DNA of 64,000 bases from CAVUXJ01 sp963814975 (GTDB lineage Bacteria > Acidobacteriota > Vicinamibacteria > Vicinamibacterales > CAVVIG01). The position numbers and the translations under genes were made by a program. Under the pieces are notes generated by a model. That model was not told the origin of the DNA, searched no databases, and worked only from the letters and a program-made list of their open reading frames with translations. Positions 8,830 to 18,934 of this stretch are shown in pieces; position 1 is the first letter of the stretch, and each line of letters starts with the position of its first letter. The DNA is taken from assembly GCA_963814975.1 (NCBI GenBank), contig CAWFFB010000014.1:310001-374000 (forward strand), written 5' to 3'.

Positions 8830-8976
8830 AGTTGAGAGCCAAGGGCGGAGAGCTGAGAGCGAAGAGCTGATCACTTGACATGGCTCCCAGCTGCCAGCCC
8901 TCAGTCTCGGCCGCGGCTGCTGAATACGCGCAGTGGCTGAGCTGAGAGCTGACGGCTGACAGCTGAAAGCGTCAGC
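8830..8976. repeat. Long period-7 array with inverted halves
   Basis: Lies between convergent genes. Heptads of type TGAGAGC, GAAGAGC, TGACGGC, TGACAGC and TGAAAGC alternate with the inverse type GGCTCCC, AGCTGCC and AGCCCTC. The two orientations can pair, giving a long imperfect stem that could act on transcripts from either side. There is no terminal U-run. Confidence 0.75.
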
Positions 8977-8980
8977 GAGG

Positions 8981-9586
8981 TTATTGTGGCGGTTTTTTCC
9001 CGGTGGGCTTCGTAGCCAGATACGCTTTCGATTCAGCCTCGGTCTTGTGCGGGGTGACTTTGTCAGGGTCGAGCCGCACCATGAGATATACGATGTGGTC
9101 GTCGATCTTAGTGAACCAGTGGCCGGTGCCGGCTGGAATGATGACCACGTCGCCCTGCTTGAGGTCGTAGCTGACGCCGTTGCGAATGGAGGCGCCGTTG
9201 TTCCCGGGGCCGTTGAACAGCCGGACGGTCTCCAGGTCGGCGGGCCGCCGCTTCATGTCGGTGATATCGGGGCCGAGCATCAGCGTCGCGCTCCCCTCGA
9301 TGACGTGGTACAGCTCGCTCACCTGATCGTGCTCCGCCACGGACTGCGGCGCAGGCTTGTCCAGCTTGCCGCGGTAGACGACGCCGACGGCGAGGTTGCT
9401 CTTGCCGATGTCAACCTGACGGACCTGTTGATCGACGAGACCGAATTCCATGGCGCGTTTTGCGTAGGCCTGCAGTTCACTGTTCGGTATGAAAGTACCT
9501 GGACACATCTTGCACGTGGGTTGTTGTGCCGACAAGGGTGCGAGTGTCACCATGACACCGATGGTTGCGGCTATGAGCTGTCGCAT
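8981..9586 (-). CDS. Exported cupin-domain protein
   Basis: A 201-residue protein with signal peptide (MRQLIAATIGVMVTLAPLSAQ), then a cysteine pair CKMC and a cupin barrel. Core motifs are EHDQVSELYHVIEGSATL and GDVVIIPAGTGHWFT, giving likely metal ligands in the first motif (E, H) and a histidine in the second. It is unrelated in sequence to the cupin at 370. AAGGAG precedes the ATG at 9586; the upstream in-frame extension lacks such a site. Function unknown; it stands alone. Confidence 0.8.
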   Translation of the reverse strand: MRQLIAATIGVMVTLAPLSAQQPTCKMCPGTFIPNSELQAYAKRAMEFGLVDQQVRQVDIGKSNLAVGVVYRGKLDKPAPQSVAEHDQVSELYHVIEGSATLMLGPDITDMKRRPADLETVRLFNGPGNNGASIRNGVSYDLKQGDVVIIPAGTGHWFTKIDDHIVYLMVRLDPDKVTPHKTEAESKAYLATKPTGKKPPQ

Positions 9587-9760
9587 TGTGCTGCTCCTTT
9601 TTGAAGGGTCTGTAGACCGCCGGTAAACCGGCCACGAGACCGATTCAGGCTGCCTAGCATACAACGGGCGGCCGCCGATTATGGAACCGGACGGAAGGCG
9701 CTGCCGGAGTCACGACGCGCATCGAGGGACGAGCGATCCCTGGACGGCGGAGGCACGCGA

Positions 9761-10270
9761 TTGAAGCAGATCGACGCACGCGTGGTCGATATCACGACGT
9801 TGGCCGTCGATGCGATCGTCAATGCCGCGAATGGCGATCTGACTCCGGGCGGCGGTGTGTGCGGCGCGATTCATCGAGCGGCGGGACCGGATCTCGCGCG
9901 TGCGTGCGCGCGGGTGCGGCCGTGCCCGACCGGTCAGGCTCGGCTGACCCCGGGGTTCCGGCTGCCGGCACGATACGTCATCCATGCGGTCGGCCCCGTC
10001 TGGCGGGGGGGCGCCGCTGGCGAGCCGGAACTGCTTGCCGCGGCGTATCGCGCGTCGCTCGCACTCGCACGAACCGAGGCGCTCGAGAGCATCGCCTTTC
10101 CGGCCATCAGCACGGGCATCTACGGGTATCCTCTCGCCGCCGCTACGGCGGTCGCGGTTGAGACCGTGCGAGCCGAACTGGCGACGCCAGGGTCGGTTGC
10201 CCATGTCATCTTCGCGTGCTTCAGCCAGGACACGCTGGACGCCTACGCTGCCGCAGGAATCGTGGTCTGA
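9761..10270 (+). CDS. Macrodomain protein (O-acetyl-ADP-ribose deacetylase-like)
   Basis: A 169-residue single macrodomain. Ligand-binding motifs are VDAIVNAANGDLTPGGGVCGAIHRAAG (the adenosine and distal-ribose loop with NAAN and GGGV), YVIHAVGPVW, and AFPAISTGIYGYP (the phosphate loop). MacroD/YmdB-type enzymes remove the acetyl group from O-acetyl-ADP-ribose or ADP-ribose from acidic side chains. The start is TTG at 9761 with GGAGG ten bases upstream. No sirtuin or ADP-ribosyltransferase partner is present nearby. Confidence 0.85.
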   Translation: MKQIDARVVDITTLAVDAIVNAANGDLTPGGGVCGAIHRAAGPDLARACARVRPCPTGQARLTPGFRLPARYVIHAVGPVWRGGAAGEPELLAAAYRASLALARTEALESIAFPAISTGIYGYPLAAATAVAVETVRAELATPGSVAHVIFACFSQDTLDAYAAAGIVV

Positions 10271-10336
10271 ACAGAGAGAGAATTCCGTCCTGCTGGGATT
10301 CAAGCGTCGGGTTTCACATGCCGGGTTGTTCGTCCG

Positions 10337-11359
10337 TCACCACGCAAATCCCACCTGCTCCGGTTCCACCGGCGTCCTCGCCTCGGGCGGCTTCTCCGCC
10401 TCTTCCCGCCTGGTCAGACCGTAGCGTTCCTGGAGCGTGCGGACCATCGCTTTCACCTCCTGGCGGTAGGCGTCCGGCGGGTATTTCCTGACGTACAGCC
10501 GCTCGAAGCGGGGCAGCATCGAGGGGAACTCGCGCTCGATGAACTTCATGAAGTGTGAGCGGGTGCCGTCCTGCAAGTACATCACGTTGCAGCCGACGAA
10601 GCGTGCGCCATGGTCTGCGATGGCTTTCACGGTGCGCTCGAGCTTGGTCAATGACGACGAGAAGCCGGGAACGATAGGGGCCATGAGCACGCCGGCATTC
10701 ACTCCGGCGTCGACGAGGTCGCGAACCGCGCGCAGGCGCTGCAGCGGATGGGCGGTGCCCGGCTCGAGGGTCCGCCACGCCTCATCGTCCACCGTCGGCA
10801 CGCTCATGTACACCGTGCAGCCTGCTGCGCGCGTGAGGTCCATCAGGACATCCCGATCGCGCACCACCATGGGACCTTTCGTGATGAGCCCGATCGGCGT
10901 GCGGCCGCGCGCCAGCGCGCCTATCGACTGGCGGGTGAGGCGGTAGTGACCTTCAATCGGTTGATACGGATCGGTGGCGGTGCCGAAGGCCACGTGCTCG
11001 CGCGTCCAGGACGGGCGATCCAGCTCGCGCTGCAGAACCTCGACGAAGTTCCGTTTCACCAGAATGACCGAGGCGAACTCGTCGTCGGAGTCCATCTCGA
11101 ACTGCACGTGATAGCGCCGCGCGAAACAGTAATGACAGCCGTGCGTGCACCCGCGGTACGGATTCAGCGTCCAGTTGAACGGCATGCCCTGGACACGGTT
11201 GAGGGCGGAACGGCACGTGACTTCCTGATACCGCGCCTCGTCGGCGCGACGCTCTGCCTCTGTCAGCGCAGCGGTCCCGCCTCCTTTGACGAGAGTGGCA
11301 ATCTCCCGCGTGGTAGGTTTTTGGGCGCCCAGGTCGAGCGGCAGCGGGTATGTAGCCAT
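10337..11359 (-). CDS. Radical SAM protein of the SplB-like / Rv2578c family
   Basis: A 340-residue radical S-adenosylmethionine enzyme. The cluster-binding motif is in YRGCTHGCHYCFARRYH (C-x3-C-x2-C). It is followed by VAFGTATDPYQPIEGHYRLTR and LITKGPMVVRD, typical of the spore-photoproduct-lyase-like or Rv2578c group. The group's reaction is uncharacterised, and there is no sporulation context here. The ATG at 11359 is preferred over a TTG six codons upstream. It converges with the macrodomain gene. Confidence 0.8.
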   Translation of the reverse strand: MATYPLPLDLGAQKPTTREIATLVKGGGTAALTEAERRADEARYQEVTCRSALNRVQGMPFNWTLNPYRGCTHGCHYCFARRYHVQFEMDSDDEFASVILVKRNFVEVLQRELDRPSWTREHVAFGTATDPYQPIEGHYRLTRQSIGALARGRTPIGLITKGPMVVRDRDVLMDLTRAAGCTVYMSVPTVDDEAWRTLEPGTAHPLQRLRAVRDLVDAGVNAGVLMAPIVPGFSSSLTKLERTVKAIADHGARFVGCNVMYLQDGTRSHFMKFIEREFPSMLPRFERLYVRKYPPDAYRQEVKAMVRTLQERYGLTRREEAEKPPEARTPVEPEQVGFAW

Positions 11360-11523
11360 GGGCAAAAACGCAGTCAATTACCGGCGACTTCGCTGTATCT
11401 TCGCCAATCATGGTCGCACTGGGCGTCGGTGTCAAGCGCGAGTCGTTGAAAGCCGCTCGCGATCTGCAAGGCATGACCGAGCGCCGCGACGCTCAGCGTC
11501 AAGCCTCACTCCACATCTGACCT

Positions 11524-13159
11524 TCAATTCTCGAGCAGGAACAGCTCGGCGTCCCCCCCTCTGCTGGAAACGTGCCGTAGGGACGCAGTTCGCTTCGTTC
11601 CGTCATTCGCTTGACCAGCGACGCGTACTTGCCTTCCTGCATAGACGGTGCGGATGAAAAATGAGGTAGCGGACGCCGATGTTTCTCAGCTGAGCAATCG
11701 ACCGGTCGTCGGGGAAGTTCTCCATTCTGCTCACGGTTTGGGAATACTCAGGAGGATAGTACCCGCTGTAGCCGTTCACGAGCGGGTACCAGTGGCCGAT
11801 GGACGCGAAGGCGTAGTGGACTTCCAGGCCTGGAAGTTCGTCGAGCGCCGGCAGCGGGAGTTCGACGACAGCACCAGGTCCGAGCGTCCGAACGGCCTTG
11901 TGGACGTTGTAGGCGCTCGGAGGGTGGTAGAGCAGATCGGTGAGGATCATGCCGGTGTTTCGATACTCGATGGCCAGGAGGAGGAACGTCAAGGCGACGG
12001 CTCCCTTGGCCACTCCGGCGCCGGCCGCAGACAGCCGGCGAAACAGCACGTTGGCCCCGAAGCCGGCCAGCACCGCAATCGCACAGCACGCAATGATCGC
12101 GAAGCGAGCGGGTGCGCGGAACCCTTGCAGCGCACCGACATGGTCGAACAGCCACGAATACACACGTCCGTTGAGGCCGAAGGAGAGCTCGATGGACAAC
12201 GCGGCGATGGCGAGGTAGATGAACACCAGCCGCCGCGGCCGGTAGCCGACTGCCGCTGCGGCAAGCGCGATGGCCATGGCGCCGGGGAAAAGATTCCGCT
12301 CGGCGCCGCTTCCGGTAGCCGCCGTCCAACCCCATAACCAGTTCTGAGGCGGGCTGACGAGATAGTCGAGCGGCGTTGCGCTGAATGCAGCGACTTGCGC
12401 CGCGGAGCGCGGCCCAAGTGTCCGCGCATTGGCCAGGTACGGCAACGCATACGGCGCGGTCAGCACGACCGCGACGAGCGCGCCCCCCAGGAGACCCGGA
12501 AGCGCCGCCCGAGCTCGACGAGGAGCGCTCGCCAGCAGCAACACCACGAAGACGGCCGTTGAGATGGCGAGAAACACGCCGTAGTACACGCACGATACAA
12601 CCTGCAGCCAGAGAAAGACGCCGCCGAGGACGCCCCAGCGCCAGGTTCCTTCCTCGATCGCCCGATGAAACGCCCAGAACGTCAGCGGCATCCACATCGT
12701 CCATTGCAGCTCGAGGTGCATGAAGTGCTCGATGCGGTAGGGCGCCATGGTGAAAATTGCCGCGGCGACGAGGGCTGGCGCCATCGCCCCGATGATGTGG
12801 CGTGCGAGCACGAACATCGCGAGCCCCGACGCGGCGATGCCGCCGAGCAGGAGGAGGTTGTAGACGAGAATCGGCGAGGTCTTCGCCCAGAGGAACGGGG
12901 CTCCGATCAGGCCTTCGAACAGCATGGCGTCCGAGAAGGCGAGCGTTCCCCTCGCGGGATGGAAGATGTTTGCGTCGAACAGGTGTCGCGGGTCGGTCGC
13001 GAGCGCGTGCGCGATCCACGCGAGGCGCCACATGCTGAAGTACGAATCGTCGTGAACGGCGACTCTCGTGCCCAGGTGCGCGGCTTGGGGCCAGGTGACG
13101 AACAGCGTCAACGCGACGATGGCCGCGCCGGCCAACAAGGTTTCGCGGGTGCGGCTCAC
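11524..13159 (-). CDS. Multi-pass membrane glycosyltransferase-like (GT-C) protein, frameshifted near its C-terminus
   Basis: About 540 residues with ten or more hydrophobic segments. The first extracytoplasmic loop has VHDDSYFSMWRLAW, whose DD pair resembles the catalytic loop of GT-C enzymes that use polyprenyl-phosphate sugars. The start is GTG at 13159, overlapping the stop of the epimerase gene (GTGA). The C-terminus is broken twice. One shift near 11640-11660 leads into EGKYASLVKRMTERSELRPYG. Another lies at the seven-C run 11553-11559, after which the frame ends AELFLLEN at 11524. With the epimerase it suggests a surface glycan step; the acceptor is unknown. Confidence 0.6.
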
Positions 13160-14104
13160 GGCTGGCGGCGCCAGAACGCCAGCAGATCTTCCAGCGTCCG
13201 TTCGAGGGGGATGCTGGCCGTCCAGCCAAGCTCCTGCTGAATCCGGTCGGGGGCGCCAACGAGCAGGGGCAGGTCCGCCGGGCGGTATCGCGCCGGATCG
13301 ACGGTCGACCGTGATCGGTACGCGCGCCCGTGCCAGCAGCATGTCCAGCAGGGTGCGAATCGAGACCGCCCGGCCGGTGCAGACGTTGTACGCCCGGCCG
13401 GCCGTCCCGCGCTCCACGATCAGCCGATACGCGCGCACGGTATCGCGGACATCGGTGAGGTCGCGACGGGCATCGAGGTTGCCGACGGCGATCTCAGGCG
13501 AGCAGCGGCCTGCTTCGATGTCGGCAATGCGGCGGGCAAAGCCTGACGCGGCGAACGCGGGGTCCTGCCTCGGGCCGAGGTGGTTGAACGCGCGCGCGAT
13601 GAAGACTGCCGGTCCGCCGGGGTTCTCCGAGCCGACAAGTTCCTGCGCGAGCTTGCTGAGCCCGTACGGACTGTCCGGGATTGTTGGATGCTCCTCGCGG
13701 ATGGGCTCGCTCGACGGGGCGTAGACCATCGCCGAACCGGGAATCAGGATGCGGGCGTTGCCGCCGACCTCGCGGAGGCTTTCGAACAGATGATGCGTGC
13801 CCCGGACGTTGATCGCGAATGTGGACTCGACCGCTCCCCATGAGCGCCCTACATGAGCGGCGCCGGCGCAGTGATACACCGTCGATGGGCGGAGCCGCGC
13901 GATCGCCGCGCGTACGGTCGTCCGATCGAGCAGGTCGACGGGTTCCCAGTTCGGCGCGGGCAGGTCGCTCGGCGGCGCGGTGCCAGGGCGGTGCCAGGCG
14001 ACGAGCTCGACCCCGTCGCGCGCGAGCAGCTCGAGCAGGTGGCCACCGGCGAAGCCGGCGGCGCCGGTGACCAGGGTCGGGCCGGGGATCGATAGCCGCG
14101 TCAC
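13156..14104 (-). CDS. NAD-dependent epimerase/dehydratase (GDP-mannose dehydratase/reductase-like), frameshifted
   Basis: Extended short-chain dehydrogenase of about 313 residues. The Rossmann motif is TLVTGAAGFAGGHLLELL (GxxGxxG), the catalytic Y-x3-K is SPYGLSKLAQELV, and IARAFNHLGPRQDPAF is typical of GDP-mannose 4,6-dehydratase or GDP-4-keto-6-deoxymannose reductase relatives. The frame shifts at 13292-13312; beyond it the true tail RYRPADLPLLVGAPDRIQ to LLAFWRRQP ends at 13156. The disturbed point contains CGGTCGA followed by CCGTCGA, so either one extra base or a 7-bp near-duplication explains it. Likely makes a nucleotide-deoxysugar for the adjoining membrane transferase. Confidence 0.75.
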
Positions 14105-14185
14105 GCCAGAATGTCCCGAAGGATGCGAGGTATCGTCCCCCGCAAGAACACGACGTGCGCATCGGGTCTTCGCGCTCTCATGTGG

Positions 14186-16498
14186 TTATCGAGGCATGCC
14201 GCTCATCGCGCCGCTGAACGGCGAGAAATTCCCAAGGCCGGCGAGCGTGAACGAGATGAAGAAGCGACGGTCGGTGGGAAACGCAGAACTGGTGGCGAAG
14301 TTGTACCGCTGATATTCGAACGCGATGCCGCAGCACTGGGCGTTGTAGAAAGCCTGGATACGCTGCTGCAGCAGCGCCGACCGGAGGATGTTGTAGTTGA
14401 ACGAATAGTTGACCCCGACCCGATTGTCCCGCGTGTGCGCGTTGGTCGAGCCGTTCAGGTAGTGATCGAGCGATGCCGGATCGTTGAACCCCTGCAGCCC
14501 CGCGATGAAATACCGCTGGCTCCAGCCGACCGTGCTTTGGATACGCCCTGTCCAGTTGTGGGTGCCCTGCACGTTCATCGTCCGCAACTCGCGATGTTTG
14601 CTGTCGAATTCAGCGCGGAACGTCGCATTGAAGTTGACCGACGGCGTGGCCCGCACGCTGAGCGACACGGGCGAGAAATGGTTTGGCGGGGCGCCTTCTC
14701 CGGTGGTGGTGTACTGCCGATCGTACTGCGCCTGGCGCTCGTCGGAATAGTAGGACTGGGTGATGGCGACGTTGACGATTTCCTGAGCCTGGCTGGTCGC
14801 CCCCAGCTTCCGCTTCGCGTAAAAACGGTTGTTGAGCCCGTAGGTGTAGCTCGTGGCGTTGCCCACGACTCCGTCAACGCCATCGGTCTGGACGATCTTT
14901 GAAAAATCATCGATCGGAGAGGTGCGGGTGACGTTGAGGAACGGCTCGACCATGTGTTTGAACCGCTCCGCGTAGCCGCTGCCGGGCGTATCCCACACTT
15001 TGAGGAACACCGGCCCGAGCATATTCGCCTGCATCGTAAAATACTGGCGCCTCAAATCATCCTCGACGATCAGCGGCAGGTGGGTGTCCGGATCGGTGAT
15101 CGACGGATCCTGGCTTCGCGTGTAAAACGTGTTGCGCCAGGCGAGTGACGAGCTGACGGTGAAGAACGGCCAGCGCTTGAACGGGTAGCGGATCTGCGGC
15201 GAGAAATCGGTGCGGCCCAGGCCCGAGTCGTGCTCCTGCCCGTTGGCGTTGCGCTGACGCAGGAGGTGCACGAACTCGGTCCCCATCGAAAAGAACACCG
15301 GTGAGTTCGCGGTCAGCGGCCGCTCGGTCCGGTTGAAGGTGATGCGCGGGGTGCTTCCGCTGACCACCGACGACGTCGTGTCGTAGAAGTTCTCGTTGCG
15401 ATCGAAGGTGCCGTTCAGCGTGTAGCCGCGCCATGACCCTACGACGTTACCGCCGAAACTCCGCTGGCTCCTCGAGGCGTCGTAGATATTGCGTGTTGAA
15501 CGTCTGCATCGTCTCGATGCTGGAGAAGTAGTTGACCTGGCCGCGCCCGCGCATCCCGAAGGGCAGGAGCTGATTCGCGTTGCCTCGAATCTCGTAGGTC
15601 TGGGAGGCCGGCAGGTCGGTCGTGCCGCCGCCGCTGACATCGGACGAGGATGGCTCCCTGGTTCAGGGTATAGGCAGTCAGGTTGCCGTCGCCGCGTCCC
15701 AGGCTGTAGCGGTATTCGCTGCCCGCCCCGTGACCGGTCTTGGAGAACCAGTCGTACAGGAATGTCGCATCGTGGCTGCGGTTGATGGCCCAGAAGAACG
15801 CGTTGTGGAGGGTCTGCCCGCGGATCGTCGAGGCTCCGTACGTCGGCAGCAGGATGCCGGTCGCGCGATCCTCTTCCTTGGTCGGGTAGTAGATGAACGG
15901 GGTGTAGAGCAAGGGGACGCCCTTGACCTTGAAGATCGCCTGGCGGAGCAGCGTGTAGTGGTCGATGTTCAGGACCACCGTGTCGGCCGAGAGCTCCCAG
16001 CGCGGCGTCGGCTGCACGCAGGTGCTGAAGCCTCCATTGGTGATTCGATACTTCTTGGGGCCGATCTTCTCCACCTGCTCCCCGAAGAAGTAGACGTCGT
16101 GTTCCTGACTGCCCGACGGCGGCGCCACGAACCCGCCCACCGGGGCACTCTGCCGCGGCTGCTGGACGCTTGCGATCCCGGTCGCGTTGTAGAACATGCC
16201 GAGCCGGGTCCTCGTATTGAAGTCGGCCCTGTCGGCCGCGATCCGGTTGCGGCCCTGCGAGATCGCGACGTTGCCGCGGGCGATGGCGCGATCCTGATCG
16301 GTGAAGAACTCGACCTCGTCCGCGAACAGCGTCGTGTCGCCTTGCTCGAACTCGACACCGCCCGTGAATTTCAGGTGCGTCTCGCTGATTCGCTCCTGCA
16401 TCTTCGCCGAGACCTTGTAGGTCGATGCGGCTCTGAGCGGCGGTGGTTGCAGACAGGACGAGCGTACAGACGAACAGGACCAAGAGCGTTCGAAACAT
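14186..16498 (-). CDS. lptD: LPS-assembly protein LptD, frameshifted
   Basis: Outer-membrane LPS translocon. Signal peptide FRTLLVLFVCTLVLSATTA is followed by an OstA-like beta-jellyroll (FTGGVEFEQGDTTLFADEVEFF, residues about 40-150), then the large barrel (VPLLYTPFIYYPTKEEDRATG onwards) ending with a phenylalanine-rich strand RRFFISFTLAGLGNFSPF. Total about 768 residues, normal for the family. The frame breaks at about 16425-16437, 15636-15650 and 15485-15492; each is repaired by removing one base. It starts 28 bases after the folC stop, so a folC-lptD transcript is plausible. Confidence 0.8.
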   Translation of the reverse strand: MFRTLLVLFVCTLVLSATTAAQSRIDLQGLGEDAGANQRDAPEIHGRCRVRARRHDAVRGRGRVLHRSGSRHRPRQRRDLAGPQPDRGRQGRLQYEDPARHVLQRDRDRKRPAAAAECPGGRVRGAAVGQSGTRRLLLRGAGGEDRPQEVSNHQWRLQHLRAADAALGALGRHGGPEHRPLHAAPPGDLQGQGRPLALHPVHLLPDQGRGSRDRHPAADVRSLDDPRADPPQRVLLGHQPQPRCDIPVRLVLQDRSRGGQRIPLQPGTRRRQPDCLYPEPGSHPRPMSAAAARPTCRPPRPTRFEATRISSCPSGCAGAARSTTSPASRRCRRSTRNIYDASRSQRSFGGNVVGSWRGYTLNGTFDRNENFYDTTSSVVSGSTPRITFNRTERPLTANSPVFFSMGTEFVHLLRQRNANGQEHDSGLGRTDFSPQIRYPFKRWPFFTVSSSLAWRNTFYTRSQDPSITDPDTHLPLIVEDDLRRQYFTMQANMLGPVFLKVWDTPGSGYAERFKHMVEPFLNVTRTSPIDDFSKIVQTDGVDGVVGNATSYTYGLNNRFYAKRKLGATSQAQEIVNVAITQSYYSDERQAQYDRQYTTTGEGAPPNHFSPVSLSVRATPSVNFNATFRAEFDSKHRELRTMNVQGTHNWTGRIQSTVGWSQRYFIAGLQGFNDPASLDHYLNGSTNAHTRDNRVGVNYSFNYNILRSALLQQRIQAFYNAQCCGIAFEYQRYNFATSSAFPTDRRFFISFTLAGLGNFSPFSGAMSGMPR

Positions 16499-16525
16499 CG
16501 GGCTCACGACTAACGTATCACGACC

Positions 16526-17824
16526 TCAGAGGCTGTCGATCTCCTTCAGCACGTCGCCGATCAAGAAGATCGATCCGGCGACGACAATCCGCGGCGCGAT
16601 CCGCCAAGCCGCCGCCAGCGCGCGGGCCGGCGAGGGCTCCACCTCGACCGGCACCCCGGCGCGATCGACTGCGCGCGATGCAGCCAGGTGCATCGGGTCG
16701 GCGGAACGGGGATTCGATGCGCAGGTAAAGACGAAGGCGCTGACCGCTGTGGCGAGTTCGATTGAGCATGTCGTCGACGGCCTTGTCGCGCATCGCCGCG
16801 AAGACCAGCGGCGGGTTCCCGCAAGGCATCGTCCGCAGGAACGCCGCGAGCGCGGCCGCGCCATCCGCGTTGTGGGCTGCGTCGAGCAGGACTTCGCGAC
16901 CGTCGGCCAAGCGGCGCAGATCGAGCCTGCCCGGCCACTGGACGTGCGAGAGGCCTTCGGCCAGCGCGGCCGGCGGCACCGAAATGCCTCGTGCGTCGAG
17001 CGCATCGAGGATCAGGACGGCCACGACGGCGTTGTCGATCTGATGCGAGCCGCGGAGGCCGAGTTCCAGTTCACCATGGTCGTGCGCCGGGGTCTGAAGG
17101 CGGATCCGCGGCCGGAGTCTGGCGCCGGCGCGAAGCTCATCCACCGTCACGCCTTCCCGCGCATGGACGATCGGGCATCCTCGGTCGCGCGCGATTTCGG
17201 CGATCGCCGTGAACGCCTCCGCCGCCATCTTTCCGACGATGACCGGCACGCCCGGCTTGAGGATGCCGGCCTTTCTCAGCAGCGATCTCTCGGAGGGTCT
17301 GGCCGAGGTACTGCTGGTGATCGAGGCCGATCGACGTGATCGCCGTCACCAGCGGCTGGATCACATTGGTCGCATCAAGCCTCCCGCCGAGGCCAACCTC
17401 GCAGACCGCGATCTCCACCGACGCCCGGCGGAACAGCTCAAAGGCGACAGCAGTGGTGACTTCAAAAAATGTCGGATGCGCGTTCATCCCGTCATCGCGC
17501 AGTCGATCGATCACGGTTCGCACGTCGGCAACGACGGCAGCGAGCGCCTCGCGGCTGAACGGGCCGTCCGTCGATGACGAAGCGTTCGGTGAGGTCGATC
17601 AGATGGGGAGAAGTGTAGCGCGCGGTTCGATGGCCGGCGGCGCGGAGGACGGTGTCCACGATGGCCGTCACCGAACCCTTGCCGTTGGTTCCGGCCACGT
17701 GCACCGTTGCGAACGATCGCTCAGGATGGCCGAGTGCCGCGACGAGGCCAGCGATGTTGTCCAGCCCGAACTTGACACCGAACTGTTCGAGCCCGAAGAG
17801 CCAAGGCAGAGCATCGGAAGACAT
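16526..17824 (-). CDS. folC: Bifunctional dihydrofolate / folylpolyglutamate synthase FolC, frameshifted
   Basis: Mur-ligase-family enzyme that adds glutamate to dihydropteroate and folates using ATP. Motifs are VHVAGTNGKGSV (P-loop), YTSPHLIDLTERF, EVGLGGRLDATNVIQP, HQIDNAVVAVLIL, WPGRLD and LLDAAHNADGAAAL. The frame breaks near 17554-17559 (before SREALAAVV), 17265-17275 (AAEK into AGILKPGVPVIVG; AAA where AA is expected) and 16756-16764 (LN into ELATAVSAF). Each needs one base removed. The corrected length is about 430 residues, normal for FolC. Follows accD across a period-7 array. Confidence 0.85.
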
Positions 17825-17886
17825 GAAGTCTCAAGCCTGAAGTCTGAAATCCCAGGCTCAGACTGGCAGCCCTGAGAATGAGACTT
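17823..17886. repeat. Period-7 array with inverted ends
   Basis: Between accD and folC. Heptads are TGAAGTC, TCAAGCC, TGAAGTC and TGAAATC. GAAGTCTCA near the left edge is the exact reverse complement of TGAGACTTC at the right edge, closing the array as a stem. The left edge overlaps the folC start codon. Confidence 0.7.
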
Positions 17887-17901
17887 CCACCGCGTTGTGG
17901 G

Positions 17902-18813
17902 TTATGTCTGCGAGGCCGGCTCTCCAGCGACCGCCTCGTCCGCCGCGGCGACCGGCGCGGCCGCGGCTTGCGTGGCGCCCATGAACCGCAGCGCTCCGGC
18001 GATGGCTGCCTTCATTTCGCGGCGATCGACGATCAGATCCAGCATGCCCTTCTCGAGCAGGAACTCGGAGCGCTGGAAGCCGGCGGGCAGTTTCTGGCGG
18101 ATGGTCTGCTCGATGACCCGCGGACCGGCAAACCCGATGAGCGCCTTCGGCTCGGCGATGTTCAAATCGCCAAGCATCGCGAAGCTCGCCGTCACCCCGC
18201 CGGTCGTCGGATCGGTCAGGACCGAAATGTACGGCACCTGCGCACGGTCGAGCCGCGCGAGGGCTCCGCAGACCTTCGCCATCTGCATCAGCGACAGCGC
18301 GCCTTCCATCATGCGGGCGCCGCCCGAGCAGCACACGATCACCACCGGGATGCGCCGCTCGATCGCGCGCTCGATGCCGCGGGCGATCTTCTCGCCGACG
18401 ACGACGCCCATGCTGCCGCCGATGAACTCATACTCCATGGCCGCCACAACGGTCTCGATCCTGTCGATCGCCCCCGACGCGACGATGACCGCGTCCTTCA
18501 AGCCCGTCGCCGCCGCGCCGGCCTCGAGCCGCTTCTTGTACGCCTTGGTGTCGGTGAAATTCAGCGGATCGGTCGACGTGAGGCTGCGATCGTGCTCGGT
18601 CCAGTCCCCGTCGAAGAGCATGCGCAGCCGCTCTGCCGCACTCAGGCGGAAGTGGTGCGCGCACTTGGGGCAGACGTTCAGATTGGCCGCCAGATCCTTG
18701 TTATAGATCACCTGCGAACATCCGGGGCACTTGACCCACAGCCCCTCAGGGACCCGGCTGGCCTTCCCGTCTGAAGGAGCGATCGGCTTGCGGGCCTTCT
18801 TGAACCAGGCCAT
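17902..18813 (-). CDS. accD: Acetyl-CoA carboxylase carboxyltransferase subunit beta
   Basis: A 303-residue AccD with an intact frame. The N-terminal zinc ribbon is seen in VKCPGCSQVIY and NVCPKCAHHF. The crotonase-like carboxyltransferase domain follows, with GGSMGVVVGEKIARG and CCSGGARMMEGALSLMQMAK forming the oxyanion-hole region, and SVLTDPTTGGVTASFAMLGD. It pairs with AccA (not in this window) to transfer carboxyl from biotin to acetyl-CoA, making malonyl-CoA. The accD-folC order is common in bacteria. The alanine-rich tail after residue 280 is extra. Confidence 0.93.
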   Translation of the reverse strand: MAWFKKARKPIAPSDGKASRVPEGLWVKCPGCSQVIYNKDLAANLNVCPKCAHHFRLSAAERLRMLFDGDWTEHDRSLTSTDPLNFTDTKAYKKRLEAGAAATGLKDAVIVASGAIDRIETVVAAMEYEFIGGSMGVVVGEKIARGIERAIERRIPVVIVCCSGGARMMEGALSLMQMAKVCGALARLDRAQVPYISVLTDPTTGGVTASFAMLGDLNIAEPKALIGFAGPRVIEQTIRQKLPAGFQRSEFLLEKGMLDLIVDRREMKAAIAGALRFMGATQAAAAPVAAADEAVAGEPASQT

Positions 18814-18934
18814 AACGTGTCAGCTTACCAAAACCGGGCGCCGGGCTCTGGACTCCCTGGTTCGGGCGCGATGACGGCCGACCTCCAACGCCCGGTCTTG
18901 GCGGTCGGCGGCCGCCCCATGGCCCAACGCCCTC

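Noticed and set aside
8830..8976. Repeat array as a CRISPR
   Set aside because: Units are 7 bases, degenerate and contiguous, without uniform spacers or cas genes.
11603..14104. Single 833-residue epimerase-membrane protein fusion
   Set aside because: The apparent fusion comes from a frameshift at 13292-13312. Each half has its own proper end or start overlapping as GTGA.
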